A stretch of 64,000 nt of DNA, taken from contig CALOFW010000018.1 of assembly GCA_942492715.1 (NCBI GenBank), positions 186,001 through 250,000 on the forward strand, read 5' to 3'. This document shows, in pieces, positions 6,222 through 14,866 of this stretch. The notes below the pieces were generated by a model that saw nothing but the letters and a program-made list of their open reading frames with translations, made no database searches and was not told where the DNA came from. The translations under genes were made by a program, and so were the position numbers. The DNA is from Sva-07 sp942492715 (GTDB lineage Bacteria; Actinomycetota; Acidimicrobiia; Acidimicrobiales; Ilumatobacteraceae). How positions within the stretch are numbered: the first letter of the stretch is position 1; the number at the start of each line of letters is the position of its first letter.

Positions 6222-8672
6222 GTGCGCAGTCGCGCCCAGTCGGTCGGCGTGGTGCATGCTGTGGTGGTGACGACGACGGAGGCGCCGAGTGCGACGCTGC
6301 GCGAGAGCGACCGCCGCGACTGGCAGCGTCACCCGGTCGACACTGCCCGGCTCGTTGTCCGACTCTGCCTGCTGGGACTCGTCCTCTTCCTCACAGCGGT
6401 GCTCCCCGGCGCGCTGACCAACACCTCGGCGGACGTCGTGAGCTTCTTCGCTCGGATGCCCGAGCCCTTCCGGTATGCGCTCGTCGGGCTCGCGCAGCTG
6501 AGCATCCTGGTGGTCCCGGTCGTGATCGTGGTGTGGCTCTTCGTCCGCCGCACCCGCGCTGCGACCCTGCTCGTGGTCGGCGCGGCAGTCGTCGGCGGCG
6601 TCATCATGGTGCTGTTGACCGACTGGCTCCAGCGCGCCGCGCCGCCGACGGCGATCACCGACCTGCCCTCGGGGTCGTTCGTCGAGTCGTCGTTCCCCTC
6701 GGCCGCGTATCTCGCTGCGCTGGTGGCCGGCGCCACGACGGCGTCGCCGATGATGACGGTACGGTGGCGCAGGATCGCCTGGACTGCCGTCTGGGTGACG
6801 GTGGTGGTCCGACTGATCACCGCCACCCAGGCGCCGGTCAACCTGTTCGTGACCCTGGCACTCGGGAGCGCGATCGGCTCCGCCGCACTCGTCGTCTTCG
6901 GGTCTCCTCGACGTCGACCTGGAGCTGCGACGCTTCGGGCTGCGCTGGCCGCGGGTGGCTTCGAGGTCGACGAGTTGGGTGACGAGTCGTTCGAGGGTGG
7001 GGTGCGCAGCTATCACGGCCGCGCAGGAATCGATGCGGTCGACGTCGTGTATCTCGATCGTGACGATCGTGACGTCGAGGTGTTCGCCCGCATCGCTCGC
7101 TCGATCAGGGTGCGCGACGTCGACGAACAGCGCATCTCGGTGCGCCCTCGGATCCGGGCGGCACAGCTCGCTCAGGCGACCATGATGGCCGAGCGGGCGG
7201 GAGCTCGGGTTCAGGACCTGCTGGCGGTTGCACCGACCGGGACCGACAGCTCGATCATCGTGCTGGGGGCGGCGTCGGCTGCGGGGCGGACGATGCGCCA
7301 ACTCACCGACGTCGAGGTCAGCGATGCGGCGCTCGACGACGCGTGGCGCCAGCTGGGCCTCCTGCACCACGCCTGCATGGCGCATCGGTCACTGACCCGG
7401 GACAACGTGGTCGTCGACGGTGATGTCGTGACCCTCCTCGGGCTGGACACCGCCCTGCTCGCGTCGAGCCCCGAGTCCCGTGCCGTCGACCGGGCGGAGT
7501 TGCTGGTCTCGACGGCGCTGACCGTCGGCGCCGACCGAGCGCTCGACGCAGCCGTCCGCTCGGTCCCGGCCGACGATCTGGAATCCACGCTGCCGTTCGT
7601 GCAAGGCCCCGCACTTCCGGCGCGCACCCGCGATGACGCAAAGAAGCCGAAGCATCTCGTCGACGATCTCCGCAGCGGACTCGCGGACCGGCTCGGGGTG
7701 GAGGAGGTCGAGCTCGCAGAACTCGAGCGGATCAGTTTCGGCAAGATCGTCACCTGGGTCGGCTTCGCCGTGCTCGCGTTCTTCCTGCTGACCCTGGTGA
7801 CCAACTGGTCCGCGATCGCCGATGCGATGTCGGGGATCGACTGGGTCTGGGTGGGGCCCGCGGTGCTCGCCACCCTCGTCGGCACCGTCGGCGGAGCGAT
7901 GTCGCTGGCGGGTTCCGTCGTTCGCCCCATCCCGCTCGGCGATGCGACGATCATCATGTTCGGCCAGTCGTTCCTCAACCGGTTCACGCCGATGAACGCC
8001 GGTGGCATGGCGATGCGCATCCGGTATCTCCAGAAGGGCGGCACGGACGTCGCGGTCTCCACCGCTGCCGTCGGGTTGACGTCGCTGGCGAGCGGGGTCG
8101 TGCAGGTTGCGTTCATCGTCTTCTTCTTCCTCTGGAGCAGCACGGATCCCACCGGCGACGTCGACAGCGGAGGCGGGGGCGGCCCCGACCTGACGCTGGT
8201 GTTCGTGTTCCTCGGGGCGATCGTCGTGGCAGCGATCGTGCTCGCGCTGACGCCGAAGTTCCGTCGCTGGCTGGTCGCTCTCGTGAAGTCGACGATCGAG
8301 AAGATCAGGCACGATTTCGGCGAGCTGCTCCGGATGCCCTCGAAGTTGAGCCTGTTGTTCGGCGGGCAGGTCGTCGCCAAGATGTCGACGATTCTCGCCT
8401 TCGTCTGGGCTTGTCGGGCGTTCGGCATCGACCTGCCCTTCGCAGAACTCGGCGCGCTGTACCTCGCGGCCAACACGGTGGCATCGACGGTGCCGACCCC
8501 CGGCGGCGTCGGCGCCATCGAGGCGGCGCTCGTGTTCGTGCTGACGCGGGCAGGCGTGCCCGAGGCGGAGGCCTGGGCCGCAACCCTGTTGTTCCGCTTG
8601 GTCAACTACTGGCTGCCGACGATCCCCGGCTACCTCGCCCTCCGCTACAGCGAGCGCCGCGAACTGGTGTGA
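6222..8672 (+). CDS. Large membrane protein: N-terminal membrane domain, kinase-like middle, LPG-synthase-type C-terminal membrane domain
   Basis: An 816-residue protein in three parts. Residues about 40-230 hold six hydrophobic segments. Residues about 240-515 are soluble and contain a degenerate kinase-like block (MAHRSLTRDNVVVDGDVVTLLGLD near 385) resembling the catalytic loop and DFG region of aminoglycoside or RIO-type kinases. Residues about 515-810 have the segments and NRFTPMNAGGMAMRIRYL and TVPTPGGVGAIE motifs of the lysylphosphatidylglycerol synthase transmembrane region (UPF0104 family). Related actinobacterial fusions exist, but their function is not settled; membrane lipid modification or flipping is the likeliest theme. 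The GTG at 6222 or one of several downstream GTGs up to 6267 could start it. Confidence 0.7.
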   Translation: MRSRAQSVGVVHAVVVTTTEAPSATLRESDRRDWQRHPVDTARLVVRLCLLGLVLFLTAVLPGALTNTSADVVSFFARMPEPFRYALVGLAQLSILVVPVVIVVWLFVRRTRAATLLVVGAAVVGGVIMVLLTDWLQRAAPPTAITDLPSGSFVESSFPSAAYLAALVAGATTASPMMTVRWRRIAWTAVWVTVVVRLITATQAPVNLFVTLALGSAIGSAALVVFGSPRRRPGAATLRAALAAGGFEVDELGDESFEGGVRSYHGRAGIDAVDVVYLDRDDRDVEVFARIARSIRVRDVDEQRISVRPRIRAAQLAQATMMAERAGARVQDLLAVAPTGTDSSIIVLGAASAAGRTMRQLTDVEVSDAALDDAWRQLGLLHHACMAHRSLTRDNVVVDGDVVTLLGLDTALLASSPESRAVDRAELLVSTALTVGADRALDAAVRSVPADDLESTLPFVQGPALPARTRDDAKKPKHLVDDLRSGLADRLGVEEVELAELERISFGKIVTWVGFAVLAFFLLTLVTNWSAIADAMSGIDWVWVGPAVLATLVGTVGGAMSLAGSVVRPIPLGDATIIMFGQSFLNRFTPMNAGGMAMRIRYLQKGGTDVAVSTAAVGLTSLASGVVQVAFIVFFFLWSSTDPTGDVDSGGGGGPDLTLVFVFLGAIVVAAIVLALTPKFRRWLVALVKSTIEKIRHDFGELLRMPSKLSLLFGGQVVAKMSTILAFVWACRAFGIDLPFAELGALYLAANTVASTVPTPGGVGAIEAALVFVLTRAGVPEAEAWAATLLFRLVNYWLPTIPGYLALRYSERRELV

Positions 8673-8703
8673 GCGGGTGGTTCGCCCGCCGGGCGTGGCG
8701 GCC

Positions 8704-8709
8704 TACGCT
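8704..8709 (+). promoter_or_regulatory. -10-like element of purE
   Basis: TACGCT is followed by six bases and the GTG start at 8716, without a Shine-Dalgarno. A leaderless purEK transcript is inferred. Confidence 0.5.
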
Positions 8710-8715
8710 GCGAGC

Positions 8716-9213
8716 GTGAGCGAAGCAGTCGTCGGTGTGGTCATGGGGTCGTCGAGCGACTGGCCGACGATGGTGAGGGCCGTGGAGGTGCTCGAATCGT
8801 TCGGCGTCGATCACGAGGCGCGTGTGGTGAGCGCCCATCGGATGCCCGACGAGATGTTCGCCTACGCCGAGCAGGCACGCGAGCGCGGGATCCGGGTGAT
8901 CATTGCCGGTGCCGGCGGTGCTGCGCATCTGCCGGGGATGCTGGCCGCGAAGACCACCGTGCCCGTGCTCGGCGTGCCGGTCCCGTCGCGCCACCTCAGC
9001 GGTCAGGACTCGCTGTACTCGATCGTGCAGATGCCGGCAGGCGTGCCGGTCGCCACCTTTGCGATCGGTGAAGCGGGCGCCACCAACGCAGCGTTGTTCG
9101 CGGTCGCCCTGCTCGCCGACGGCGACGCCGAACTGCGTGACGCGCTCGCCGCCTACCGCGAGGCCCGGCGTGAACAGGCGAGTTCGTCGGTCCTGCCGCC
9201 CGAGTCGCCGTGA
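8716..9213 (+). CDS. purE: N5-carboxyaminoimidazole ribonucleotide mutase
   Basis: A 165-residue class I PurE that converts N5-CAIR to CAIR in purine synthesis. It shows GSSSDWPTM (phosphate loop), SAHRMPDEM with the catalytic histidine, AGGAAHLPGM, and VPVPSRHLSGQDSLYSIVQMP. GTG 8716 gives the normal family start SEAVVGVVMGSSSDW; longer in-frame starts add an N-terminus not seen in the family. The stop overlaps the purK start by four bases, so the two successive pathway enzymes are co-translated. Confidence 0.96.
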   Translation: MSEAVVGVVMGSSSDWPTMVRAVEVLESFGVDHEARVVSAHRMPDEMFAYAEQARERGIRVIIAGAGGAAHLPGMLAAKTTVPVLGVPVPSRHLSGQDSLYSIVQMPAGVPVATFAIGEAGATNAALFAVALLADGDAELRDALAAYREARREQASSSVLPPESP

Positions 9214-10343
9214 CCCCGATCGTTCCACCCGCAACGCTCGGCGTGCTCGGCGGCGGCCAGCTCGGCCGCTACTTCGTGATGGCGGCCGCGACGATGGGCT
9301 ACCGCACGATGGTGCTCGACCCTGACCCGTCCGCTCCGGCCGGTGCGGTGGCGCACGAACACCTCGTGGCGCCCTACGACGATCCCGCCTCGCTGCGGCG
9401 CCTGTCGTTCGACTGCGATGTGGTCACGACCGAGTTCGAGAACCCGCCCGCGGCCGCGCTCGACGAACTCGCTGTCGCGGTGGTGGTCGCCCCGTCACCT
9501 TCGTCGGTTCGGATCGCCCAGGATCGCATCGCGGAGAAGGCGTTCCTCGCCGACAACGGTTTCCCGATCGGCCCGTACATGGTGCTGCCGTCCACCGACG
9601 ACCCGCCGATCGATTCGAAGGTGGTCGACGCAGGAGCGATCGTGAAGACGGCGCGGCTCGGCTACGACGGCAAGGGTCAGCGTTCGGTCGACGGGGTCGC
9701 CGAGACGCTCGCAGCGTGGGCCGAACTCGGCGGTGGACCGTGTGTGGTCGAACGACGCCTCGACCTCGACACGGAATTGAGCGTGATCGTCGCACGCACC
9801 GCCGACGGTCGCATCGACGCCTGGCCGGTCGCCGAGAACCGCCACGTCGACGGGATCCTCGATCTGACGGTGGTGCCGGCAGCGGTGTCGCCGAAGCTCG
9901 CCGACCGGGCGGTCGGCCTCGCGATGGCGATCGCCGACGCGCTGGACTACGTGGGCGTGTTGGCGGTCGAGTTGTTCGTCGTCGACGGCGACCTGCTCGT
10001 CAACGAACTCGCACCCCGGCCCCACAACAGCGGGCACTGGACGCTCGACGCCTGCGTGACGAGCCAGTTCGAGCAGCAGGTGAGGGCGGTGTGCGGGCTG
10101 GGGCTCGGGAGCACGGCGATGACGGTTCCGTCGGTCGCGATGGTCAACCTGCTCGGCGACCTGTGGCAACACGGCTCACCCGACTGGTCGGTCGCGTTCG
10201 GCGATCCGGCTGCCAAGCTGCACCTCTACGGCAAGGGCCAGGCCCGACCCGGGCGCAAGATGGGCCACCTGACGGTCACGTCCGATGTGTCGACGGCCGC
10301 CGCGGCGCGGGCCCTCGAACTCAGGTCGGCCGTCGTGCGATGA
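9210..10343 (+). CDS. purK: N5-carboxyaminoimidazole ribonucleotide synthetase
   Basis: A 377-residue ATP-grasp enzyme that makes N5-CAIR from AIR, ATP and bicarbonate, the substrate of PurE. Motifs include GVLGGGQLGRYFVMAA at the N-terminus, VKTARLGYDGKGQRSV for nucleotide binding, and the metal site ELAPRPHNSGHWT, followed by LYGKGQARPGRKMGH. It starts with GTG overlapping the purE stop (GTGA). The last 23 bases overlap the convergent methyltransferase gene. Confidence 0.96.
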   Translation: MTPIVPPATLGVLGGGQLGRYFVMAAATMGYRTMVLDPDPSAPAGAVAHEHLVAPYDDPASLRRLSFDCDVVTTEFENPPAAALDELAVAVVVAPSPSSVRIAQDRIAEKAFLADNGFPIGPYMVLPSTDDPPIDSKVVDAGAIVKTARLGYDGKGQRSVDGVAETLAAWAELGGGPCVVERRLDLDTELSVIVARTADGRIDAWPVAENRHVDGILDLTVVPAAVSPKLADRAVGLAMAIADALDYVGVLAVELFVVDGDLLVNELAPRPHNSGHWTLDACVTSQFEQQVRAVCGLGLGSTAMTVPSVAMVNLLGDLWQHGSPDWSVAFGDPAAKLHLYGKGQARPGRKMGHLTVTSDVSTAAAARALELRSAVVR

Positions 10344-10917
10344 CCAGCGTGTCGAGGGCCGTCCGTGGCCCGTCGGGTGTGTCGACGTGGCGCGGCGCGA
10401 CCTCGGCGGTCACGATGTCGAGCCCGCCCAGTGCGTCGACGGTGGCGTCGACCGAGTAGCACACCTCGGCCGACGGCGGCCCTCCGTAGCCGTCGGTGAC
10501 GTTCGTGCGATCGTGGGCGATCACGAACAGCGTCCCGCCGGGGTCGAGCCACGTCGCCGCGTGGGCGAGCACGATCTGTTGCTGGTCGGTCGGGAGCTGC
10601 AGGTAGGACAGCACGACGAGGTCGACCGGTCGTGGCGGCGCCCAGGTGGTGGCGTCGGCCCGTTCGACGGCGATCGTCACGTCGTGTTGCCCGGCGAGGC
10701 GTCGTGCCTTGTCGAGGCCCACCTGCGAGAAGTCGACGGCGGTGACCGACCATCCTCGCTGCGCCAGCCAGACGGCGTTGCGGCCCTCACCGGCGCCGAG
10801 ATCGATCGCCGTGCCAGGGGTGAGGTCGGCGAGATGTTGCTCGACGAACTGGTTCGCCCGTCCGGTCCAGATCAGTTCACTCGTCGAGTACCGCTCGTCC
10901 CACGTGGTGCTGTCCAT
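10321..10917 (-). CDS. SAM-dependent methyltransferase, class I
   Basis: A 198-residue TehB-like small-molecule methyltransferase. The N-terminal WDERYSTSELIWTGRANQFV, motif I AIDLGAGEGRNAVWLA, VTAVDFSQVGLDKA (motif II) and DLVVLSYLQLP (motif IV) are clear. The substrate is unknown. Its 3' end overlaps purK by 23 bases in the opposite orientation, so no separate terminator exists there. The start is set by a -10-like CAGACT six bases upstream. Confidence 0.82.
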   Translation of the reverse strand: MDSTTWDERYSTSELIWTGRANQFVEQHLADLTPGTAIDLGAGEGRNAVWLAQRGWSVTAVDFSQVGLDKARRLAGQHDVTIAVERADATTWAPPRPVDLVVLSYLQLPTDQQQIVLAHAATWLDPGGTLFVIAHDRTNVTDGYGGPPSAEVCYSVDATVDALGGLDIVTAEVAPRHVDTPDGPRTALDTLVIARRPT

Positions 10918-10923
10918 GCCCCC

Positions 10924-10929
10924 AGTCTG
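10924..10929 (-). promoter_or_regulatory. -10-like element of the methyltransferase gene
   Basis: On the minus strand CAGACT is followed by six bases (GGGGGC) and the ATG at 10917. Leaderless transcription is inferred. Confidence 0.45.
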
Positions 10930-10947
10930 CCGGGGTCTCCACCCTCA

Positions 10948-11002
10948 CCCGTTTGCGTCGAGGAATCGGTGGGGCGGCCCACCCGAAGCGTCGCCCAAAC
11001 GG
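10948..11002. repeat. GTTTGCG/CGCAAAC-type hairpin repeat, copy A
   Basis: A 55-base element runs from CCCGTTTGCGTCGAGG to CGCCCAAACGG, with an inner self-complementary GTGGGGCGGCCCAC-like stretch. It belongs to palindrome family 2 with copies B (11031), C (43133) and D (45648). It lies upstream of the methyltransferase gene and downstream of the pirin gene. Confidence 0.7.
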
Positions 11003-11030
11003 AGTTGCGTGGGCCCCACCGAACATTCAC

Positions 11031-11086
11031 CGGTTTGCGGCGAGGAATCGGTGGGGCGGCCCACCGGAAGCGTCGCCCAAACGGGG
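11031..11086. repeat. GTTTGCG/CGCAAAC-type hairpin repeat, copy B
   Basis: The second copy sits 82 bases after copy A in the same orientation and differs from it at only a few positions (GTTTGCGGCGAGGAATCGG, then GGAAGCGTCGCCCAAACGG). The tandem placement suggests a local duplication. It precedes the stop codon of the pirin gene and can act as its terminator. Confidence 0.7.
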
Positions 11087-11098
11087 TTGGTTGCTGGG

Positions 11099-12142
11099 TC
11101 AGCCGGCGTGGACGGGCTCGACGTCGAACGTCTCGACGCGGCCGTCGGCGTGCCGGGCGAACCGGCGTGGTGTGGCCCCGTGGTGGGGATCGTCGCTTCC
11201 CCAGGGCCAGCCGCCGAACTGGGTACGGCGGTAGTCCTCGAACGCCTGCTGGATCTCGGCCTGGGTGTTCATCACGAACGGTCCGTACTGCGCCACCGGC
11301 TCACCGATCGGGCGGCCCTGCAGCACCATGCACTCCACACCGTCGTCGCCGGCGATCAACTCGAGCGGACGCGACGAGTCGAGGACCGCACCGTTGCCGG
11401 CGTCGAGACGCTCGCCGTCGACGGTGAGCCACGAACCTGCGAACGCGTACAACAGCCGGTGCGTCTCGTCGTTTGCGGTCGCTGGCATCGTCCAGCGGGC
11501 GCCTGGGTCGAAGCGCAGGTGCCAGATCGCCACGTCGGCCTCGGCCTTGGACGCCCACGAGTTCGGCGGTGGCGCAGGTGCGGTTGCGTTCGCCAGCGAT
11601 CCTGCGATCACGGTGATGTCGACGATGGCACCGTCGTCCGACGGCTCGGCCATCACGGTCGGGGTGTCGTGGCTCCACAGCATGGTGAAGTACGGCTCGA
11701 CCATCTTGTCGGCGGCCGGCAGGTTGAGCCACATCTGGAACAGCTCGAGCGGGTTCGGGCCGTCGTGGTCGAGCAGCGGGAACATCTCGCAGTGCACGAT
11801 GCCCTTGCCGGCGGTCATCCACTGTGTGTCGCCGCGCCCGAACCGAGCGGTGGCCCCGAGGGAGTCGCTGTGGTCGCAGAAGCCGGTGCGTACGTACGTG
11901 ACCGTCTCGAAGCCGCGGTGGGGGTGCTGTGGGAACCCGGGCACGGTCGAGCCGTGGTACATGTTCCATCCGTCGACACCGGCGAAGTCCATCCCGATGT
12001 CGCGCCCGTCGAGCGGTGCGTCGGGACCGAGGTCGATCGTGCCGGTGGGGTAGTCGTCGCGGTGGTGCGCGCAGAACAGGAACGGGTCGATCGTCGGCCA
12101 CTGCGTGCCGAGCGGGAAGGTCTGCAGGAGAGCTCCGGTCAT
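11099..12142 (-). CDS. Pirin family protein
   Basis: A 347-residue bicupin. The N-terminal cupin has the pirin metal-site pattern HPHRGFETVTY with GKGIVHCEM further on, giving the expected histidines and glutamate. The C-terminal cupin includes GRPIGEPVAQYGPFVMNT, a strongly conserved pirin segment. Some pirins act as quercetin 2,3-dioxygenases and others as transcription cofactors; the sequence does not separate these. A -10-like TAGACT lies six bases before the ATG. Confidence 0.88.
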   Translation of the reverse strand: MTGALLQTFPLGTQWPTIDPFLFCAHHRDDYPTGTIDLGPDAPLDGRDIGMDFAGVDGWNMYHGSTVPGFPQHPHRGFETVTYVRTGFCDHSDSLGATARFGRGDTQWMTAGKGIVHCEMFPLLDHDGPNPLELFQMWLNLPAADKMVEPYFTMLWSHDTPTVMAEPSDDGAIVDITVIAGSLANATAPAPPPNSWASKAEADVAIWHLRFDPGARWTMPATANDETHRLLYAFAGSWLTVDGERLDAGNGAVLDSSRPLELIAGDDGVECMVLQGRPIGEPVAQYGPFVMNTQAEIQQAFEDYRRTQFGGWPWGSDDPHHGATPRRFARHADGRVETFDVEPVHAG

Positions 12143-12148
12143 GGGGGA

Positions 12149-12154
12149 AGTCTA
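12149..12154 (-). promoter_or_regulatory. -10-like element of the pirin gene
   Basis: TAGACT on the minus strand is followed by TCCCCC and the ATG at 12142. No Shine-Dalgarno is present. The 129-base gap to the divergent MFS gene also holds a small inverted repeat, CACCC-GTC-GGGTG at 12225-12237, of unknown role. Confidence 0.5.
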
Positions 12155-12259
12155 CGACCGGACACCATTACTTGCGCCCGCAATCTCTGGCTGCAGCGTT
12201 GGCGTCCGTTGCGCATGATCGATGCACCCGTCGGGTGATGGCGGTGCGTGCGGAAGGGT

Positions 12260-12265
12260 TAGCTT
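12260..12265 (+). promoter_or_regulatory. -10-like element of the MFS transporter gene
   Basis: TAGCTT is followed by six bases (GCCGGC) and the GTG start at 12272; a leaderless mRNA is inferred. The same hexamer and spacing precede the DM13 gene at 33745. Confidence 0.5.
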
Positions 12266-12271
12266 GCCGGC

Positions 12272-13519
12272 GTGTCCACCGCCCGCGACGTGCTGCGCTA
12301 CCCGGCCGTCCGGCGGTACCTGCTGTCGACGGCGCTGGCGGCGATCGGCCTCAACATCCTCGTGACCGTGCTGTTCAAGCAGGCGTTCGACATCACGGGG
12401 AACACGCTCGCGATCGGCTTCATCGGCCTCGCGCAGTTCGTCCCTGCCGTGATGCTCGTGTTGGTCAGTGGCTGGGTCGCTGATCGCTTCGACCGCCGGC
12501 GCGTCACGGCGCTCTTCCTGCTGGCCCGCACGCTGTGCGCGGTCGGCTTCGTCGTGTACAGCCAGCTCGAGCCGGGCGCGGTGTGGCCGCTGTTCGCGAT
12601 CGCGTTCGTGTTCGGTGCCGCCGACGCGATGTTGGGGCCGTCACGCCGTTCGATCGCGCCACTGCTGGCACCCCCGGAACTCTTCCCGCAAGTGGTGGCA
12701 CTGTGGACCGCGACGTTCACCGCCTCGGCGATCGTCGGCCCCGTCCTCGGCGGATTCCTCTACTCGGTCGGGCCCAGCGAGGCGTACACGCTCGCGGCGA
12801 TCCTGGAGTTCGCCGCGATCGTTCCGATCCTGATGATCGTCTACTCCCGTGAGCCCGAGCGCATCACCGACCGGCCGACGCTCCACACCGCGCTCGAGGG
12901 GTTGCGGTTCGTGCGCCACACGCCGGTCGTGCTCGGGACGATCTCGCTCGACCTGTTCGCCGTGCTGTTCGGCGGCGCGATCGCACTGATCCCGGCGGTC
13001 GCGAGTGATCGCCTCGGCGTGGGCGACATCGCCTACGGATGGCTGCGCGCGGCACCGGGCATCGGTGCCGCCATCATGGCGCTGTGGCTCGCCGTGCGGC
13101 CCGTCACCCGACGCGTGGGCCCGACGCTGCTGGTGGTGGTCGGGATCTTCGGTCTCGGCACCACCGTCTTCGGTCTCACCACCAACTACGCGGTGGCGTT
13201 CATCGCCCTGATCGTGATCTCCGCCGCCGACATGGTGTCGATGTTCATCCGCGGATCGATCGTTCCGCTGGTGACCCCCGACGAACAACTCGGCCGTGTC
13301 AGTGCGGTCGAGGGCGTGTTCATCGGAGCGTCCAACGAACTCGGTGCGTTCGAGAGCGGCGTGGCCGCGAGGATGTTCGGTGTCCCGTGGGCGATCGCCG
13401 GTGGCGGACTGATCACGATGGGCATCGCGGCGAGCTTCACCTTCGTGTTCCCGTCGATCCGGCGCATCGACACCTTCGACGAACTCCGCCCGGCGAAATC
13501 CACGGTGCCGGTCACCTGA
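12272..13519 (+). CDS. MFS transporter, enterobactin-exporter (EntS)-like
   Basis: A 415-residue major facilitator protein with about twelve hydrophobic segments. The cytoplasmic loop between segments 2 and 3 shows GWVADRFDRRRVTALFLLAR, the classic MFS signature. FVFGAADAMLGPSRRSIAPLL resembles the EntS/MFS_3 subgroup that exports siderophores or drugs. No siderophore genes are nearby, so the substrate is open. It ends 20 bases before the next gene, which has its own promoter-like hexamer. Confidence 0.85.
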   Translation: MSTARDVLRYPAVRRYLLSTALAAIGLNILVTVLFKQAFDITGNTLAIGFIGLAQFVPAVMLVLVSGWVADRFDRRRVTALFLLARTLCAVGFVVYSQLEPGAVWPLFAIAFVFGAADAMLGPSRRSIAPLLAPPELFPQVVALWTATFTASAIVGPVLGGFLYSVGPSEAYTLAAILEFAAIVPILMIVYSREPERITDRPTLHTALEGLRFVRHTPVVLGTISLDLFAVLFGGAIALIPAVASDRLGVGDIAYGWLRAAPGIGAAIMALWLAVRPVTRRVGPTLLVVVGIFGLGTTVFGLTTNYAVAFIALIVISAADMVSMFIRGSIVPLVTPDEQLGRVSAVEGVFIGASNELGAFESGVAARMFGVPWAIAGGGLITMGIAASFTFVFPSIRRIDTFDELRPAKSTVPVT

Positions 13520-13527
13520 GGGCGGTC

Positions 13528-13533
13528 TACCGT
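13528..13533 (+). promoter_or_regulatory. -10-like element of the GNAT gene at 13540
   Basis: TACCGT is followed by six bases and GTG 13540. It lies directly after the MFS stop codon, so the acetyltransferase gene is probably also expressed alone. Confidence 0.45.
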
Positions 13534-13539
13534 CGCGAC

Positions 13540-14103
13540 GTGGAGTTGCGCTGGCCGAGCGAGACGGAACTGCCGGGGTACGTCGTGGCGCTCGAGGCCG
13601 GGTGGTCACCGAACACGATGGACGACGGGGCCGGTCGCGTCGAACTCGCGGCGATCGCCGCGGACCCGGCGGCCTTCCTGGCGTCGCTCGTCGACCGCGA
13701 CGCGTCGGGGCGAACGATCGAACTGCCGGACGGATCGGTCGCCGAGCGCATCCCGGGCTACCGCAAGTGGATGTGGGACGGTGAGTTCTGCGGGTCGATC
13801 GGATTCCGATGGGTGTCCGGGACCGAGGAGTTGCCACCGCACGTGCTCGGTCACATCGGCTACGCCGTCGTCCCCTGGAAGCGGGGTCGAGGCGTCGCCA
13901 CCGCCGCCCTCGGCATGATCCTCGCCGACGCCGCCGCCGAGGGCTTGCGCTGGGTCGACATCACGACCGATCCCGACAACGTCGCATCGCAACGGGTGAT
14001 CGAGCGCAACGGGGGTGTGCTGGTCGAACGGTTCGCCCACCCCGCGGCATACGCCCGTGCCGACGGCCTGCGCTACCGCATCGCGATCACGTCTGGGGTC
14101 TGA
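13540..14103 (+). CDS. GNAT family N-acetyltransferase
   Basis: A 187-residue acetyltransferase. HIGYAVVPWKRGRGVATAALGMIL is the acetyl-CoA-binding motif A, and WVDITTDPDNVASQRVIERNGGVLVERF is the C-terminal motif B, as in ribosomal-protein or amino-acid acetyltransferases. The acceptor is unknown. The GTG at 13540 is the first start after the MFS stop; the open frame upstream is only a shadow of that gene. The stop codon lies inside a family 1 palindrome shared with convergent trmB. Confidence 0.8.
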   Translation: MELRWPSETELPGYVVALEAGWSPNTMDDGAGRVELAAIAADPAAFLASLVDRDASGRTIELPDGSVAERIPGYRKWMWDGEFCGSIGFRWVSGTEELPPHVLGHIGYAVVPWKRGRGVATAALGMILADAAAEGLRWVDITTDPDNVASQRVIERNGGVLVERFAHPAAYARADGLRYRIAITSGV

Positions 14104-14118
14104 CCCCAGACGTGATCG
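14084..14118. terminator. Perfect 17-bp hairpin between convergent genes (palindrome family 1, copy 2)
   Basis: Bases 14084-14100 pair exactly with 14102-14118 around a single T; the core is CTGGGGTCTGACCCCAG. It covers the GNAT stop codon and ends one base before the trmB stop, so it is a compact bidirectional terminator. Confidence 0.85.
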
Positions 14119-14814
14119 TCAGGTTCGGGTGTAGAGGAGGTCGACGGGATGACGGCCGGCGTCGAGGCCGCGCCGTTCGAAGCGGGTGAGCGGACGCCAC
14201 TCGGGGCGCTCGACGATGCCGCCGGACAGCCGGGGTTCCGCGTCGCACACCCGCTGCATCTCCTCGGCGTAGTCGGCGATGTCGGTGGCGAGGTGCATCG
14301 TGCCGCCCGGGCGAAGGCGGTCGGTCAGCGCAGCGATCACGTCCGGCCCGACGAGACGACGGTGGTGGTTCCGGCGCTTCGTCCACGGGTCCGGGAAGTA
14401 GATGCGGACACCGGCGAGCGATGCCGGTCCCACGCGGTCGAGGAAGGGCAGGACGTCGCCGTGGACGACCCTGACGTGATCGAGGCCCCGGTGCTCGATC
14501 GCATCGAGCACGGTGACCACGCCGGGTGTGTGCACCTCGATGCCGATCACGTCGGTGGCCGGATCGGTGGCGGCCATCTCGATCGTCGACTCGCCGTGAC
14601 CGAACCCGATGTCGAGCACCACGTCGCCCTCGCGTCCGAACACCTCGGCCCAGTCGAGGCCCGGTCCGTCGATCGCCAGGCTCCACCGTTGGATCCACTC
14701 GTCGAACTCCGCCTGCCGTTTCGGCGACAACCTGCGCTGGCGCATGCGGAACGATGCTGCGGGCCGGCGAACCGTTTCGGCGGGCCGCTTGACATCGTGT
14801 CGGAACTCGGACAT
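14119..14814 (-). CDS. trmB: tRNA (guanine-N7-)-methyltransferase
   Basis: A 231-residue enzyme that makes m7G46 in tRNAs using SAM. DVVLDIGFGHGESTIEMA is the SAM motif I, IGIEVHTPGV follows, and RIYFPDPWTKRRNHHRRLV is the strongly diagnostic TrmB motif (FPDPWxKxRHxKRR). The N-terminal basic stretch RMRQRRLSPKRQ is also typical. The start at 14814 is supported by TAGGTT seven bases before it. Confidence 0.95.
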   Translation of the reverse strand: MSEFRHDVKRPAETVRRPAASFRMRQRRLSPKRQAEFDEWIQRWSLAIDGPGLDWAEVFGREGDVVLDIGFGHGESTIEMAATDPATDVIGIEVHTPGVVTVLDAIEHRGLDHVRVVHGDVLPFLDRVGPASLAGVRIYFPDPWTKRRNHHRRLVGPDVIAALTDRLRPGGTMHLATDIADYAEEMQRVCDAEPRLSGGIVERPEWRPLTRFERRGLDAGRHPVDLLYTRT

Positions 14815-14821
14815 CGAGGCG

Positions 14822-14827
14822 AACCTA
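14822..14827 (-). promoter_or_regulatory. -10-like element of trmB
   Basis: TAGGTT on the minus strand is followed by seven bases and the ATG at 14814. A leaderless transcript is inferred. Confidence 0.45.
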
Positions 14828-14853
14828 CCGGTCTCGACGCGGTCGTCATCCGC

Positions 14854-14859
14854 CAGACT
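14854..14859 (+). promoter_or_regulatory. -10-like element of azlCD
   Basis: CAGACT is followed by seven bases and GTG 14867. The hexamer matches the one before the methyltransferase at 10917. Confidence 0.4.
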
Positions 14860-14866
14860 GCCGACC

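Noticed and set aside
10948..11086. Two similar units resembling a short CRISPR array
   Set aside because: Only two units, each self-complementary throughout, with related hairpins elsewhere at single sites; no cas genes are in the window.
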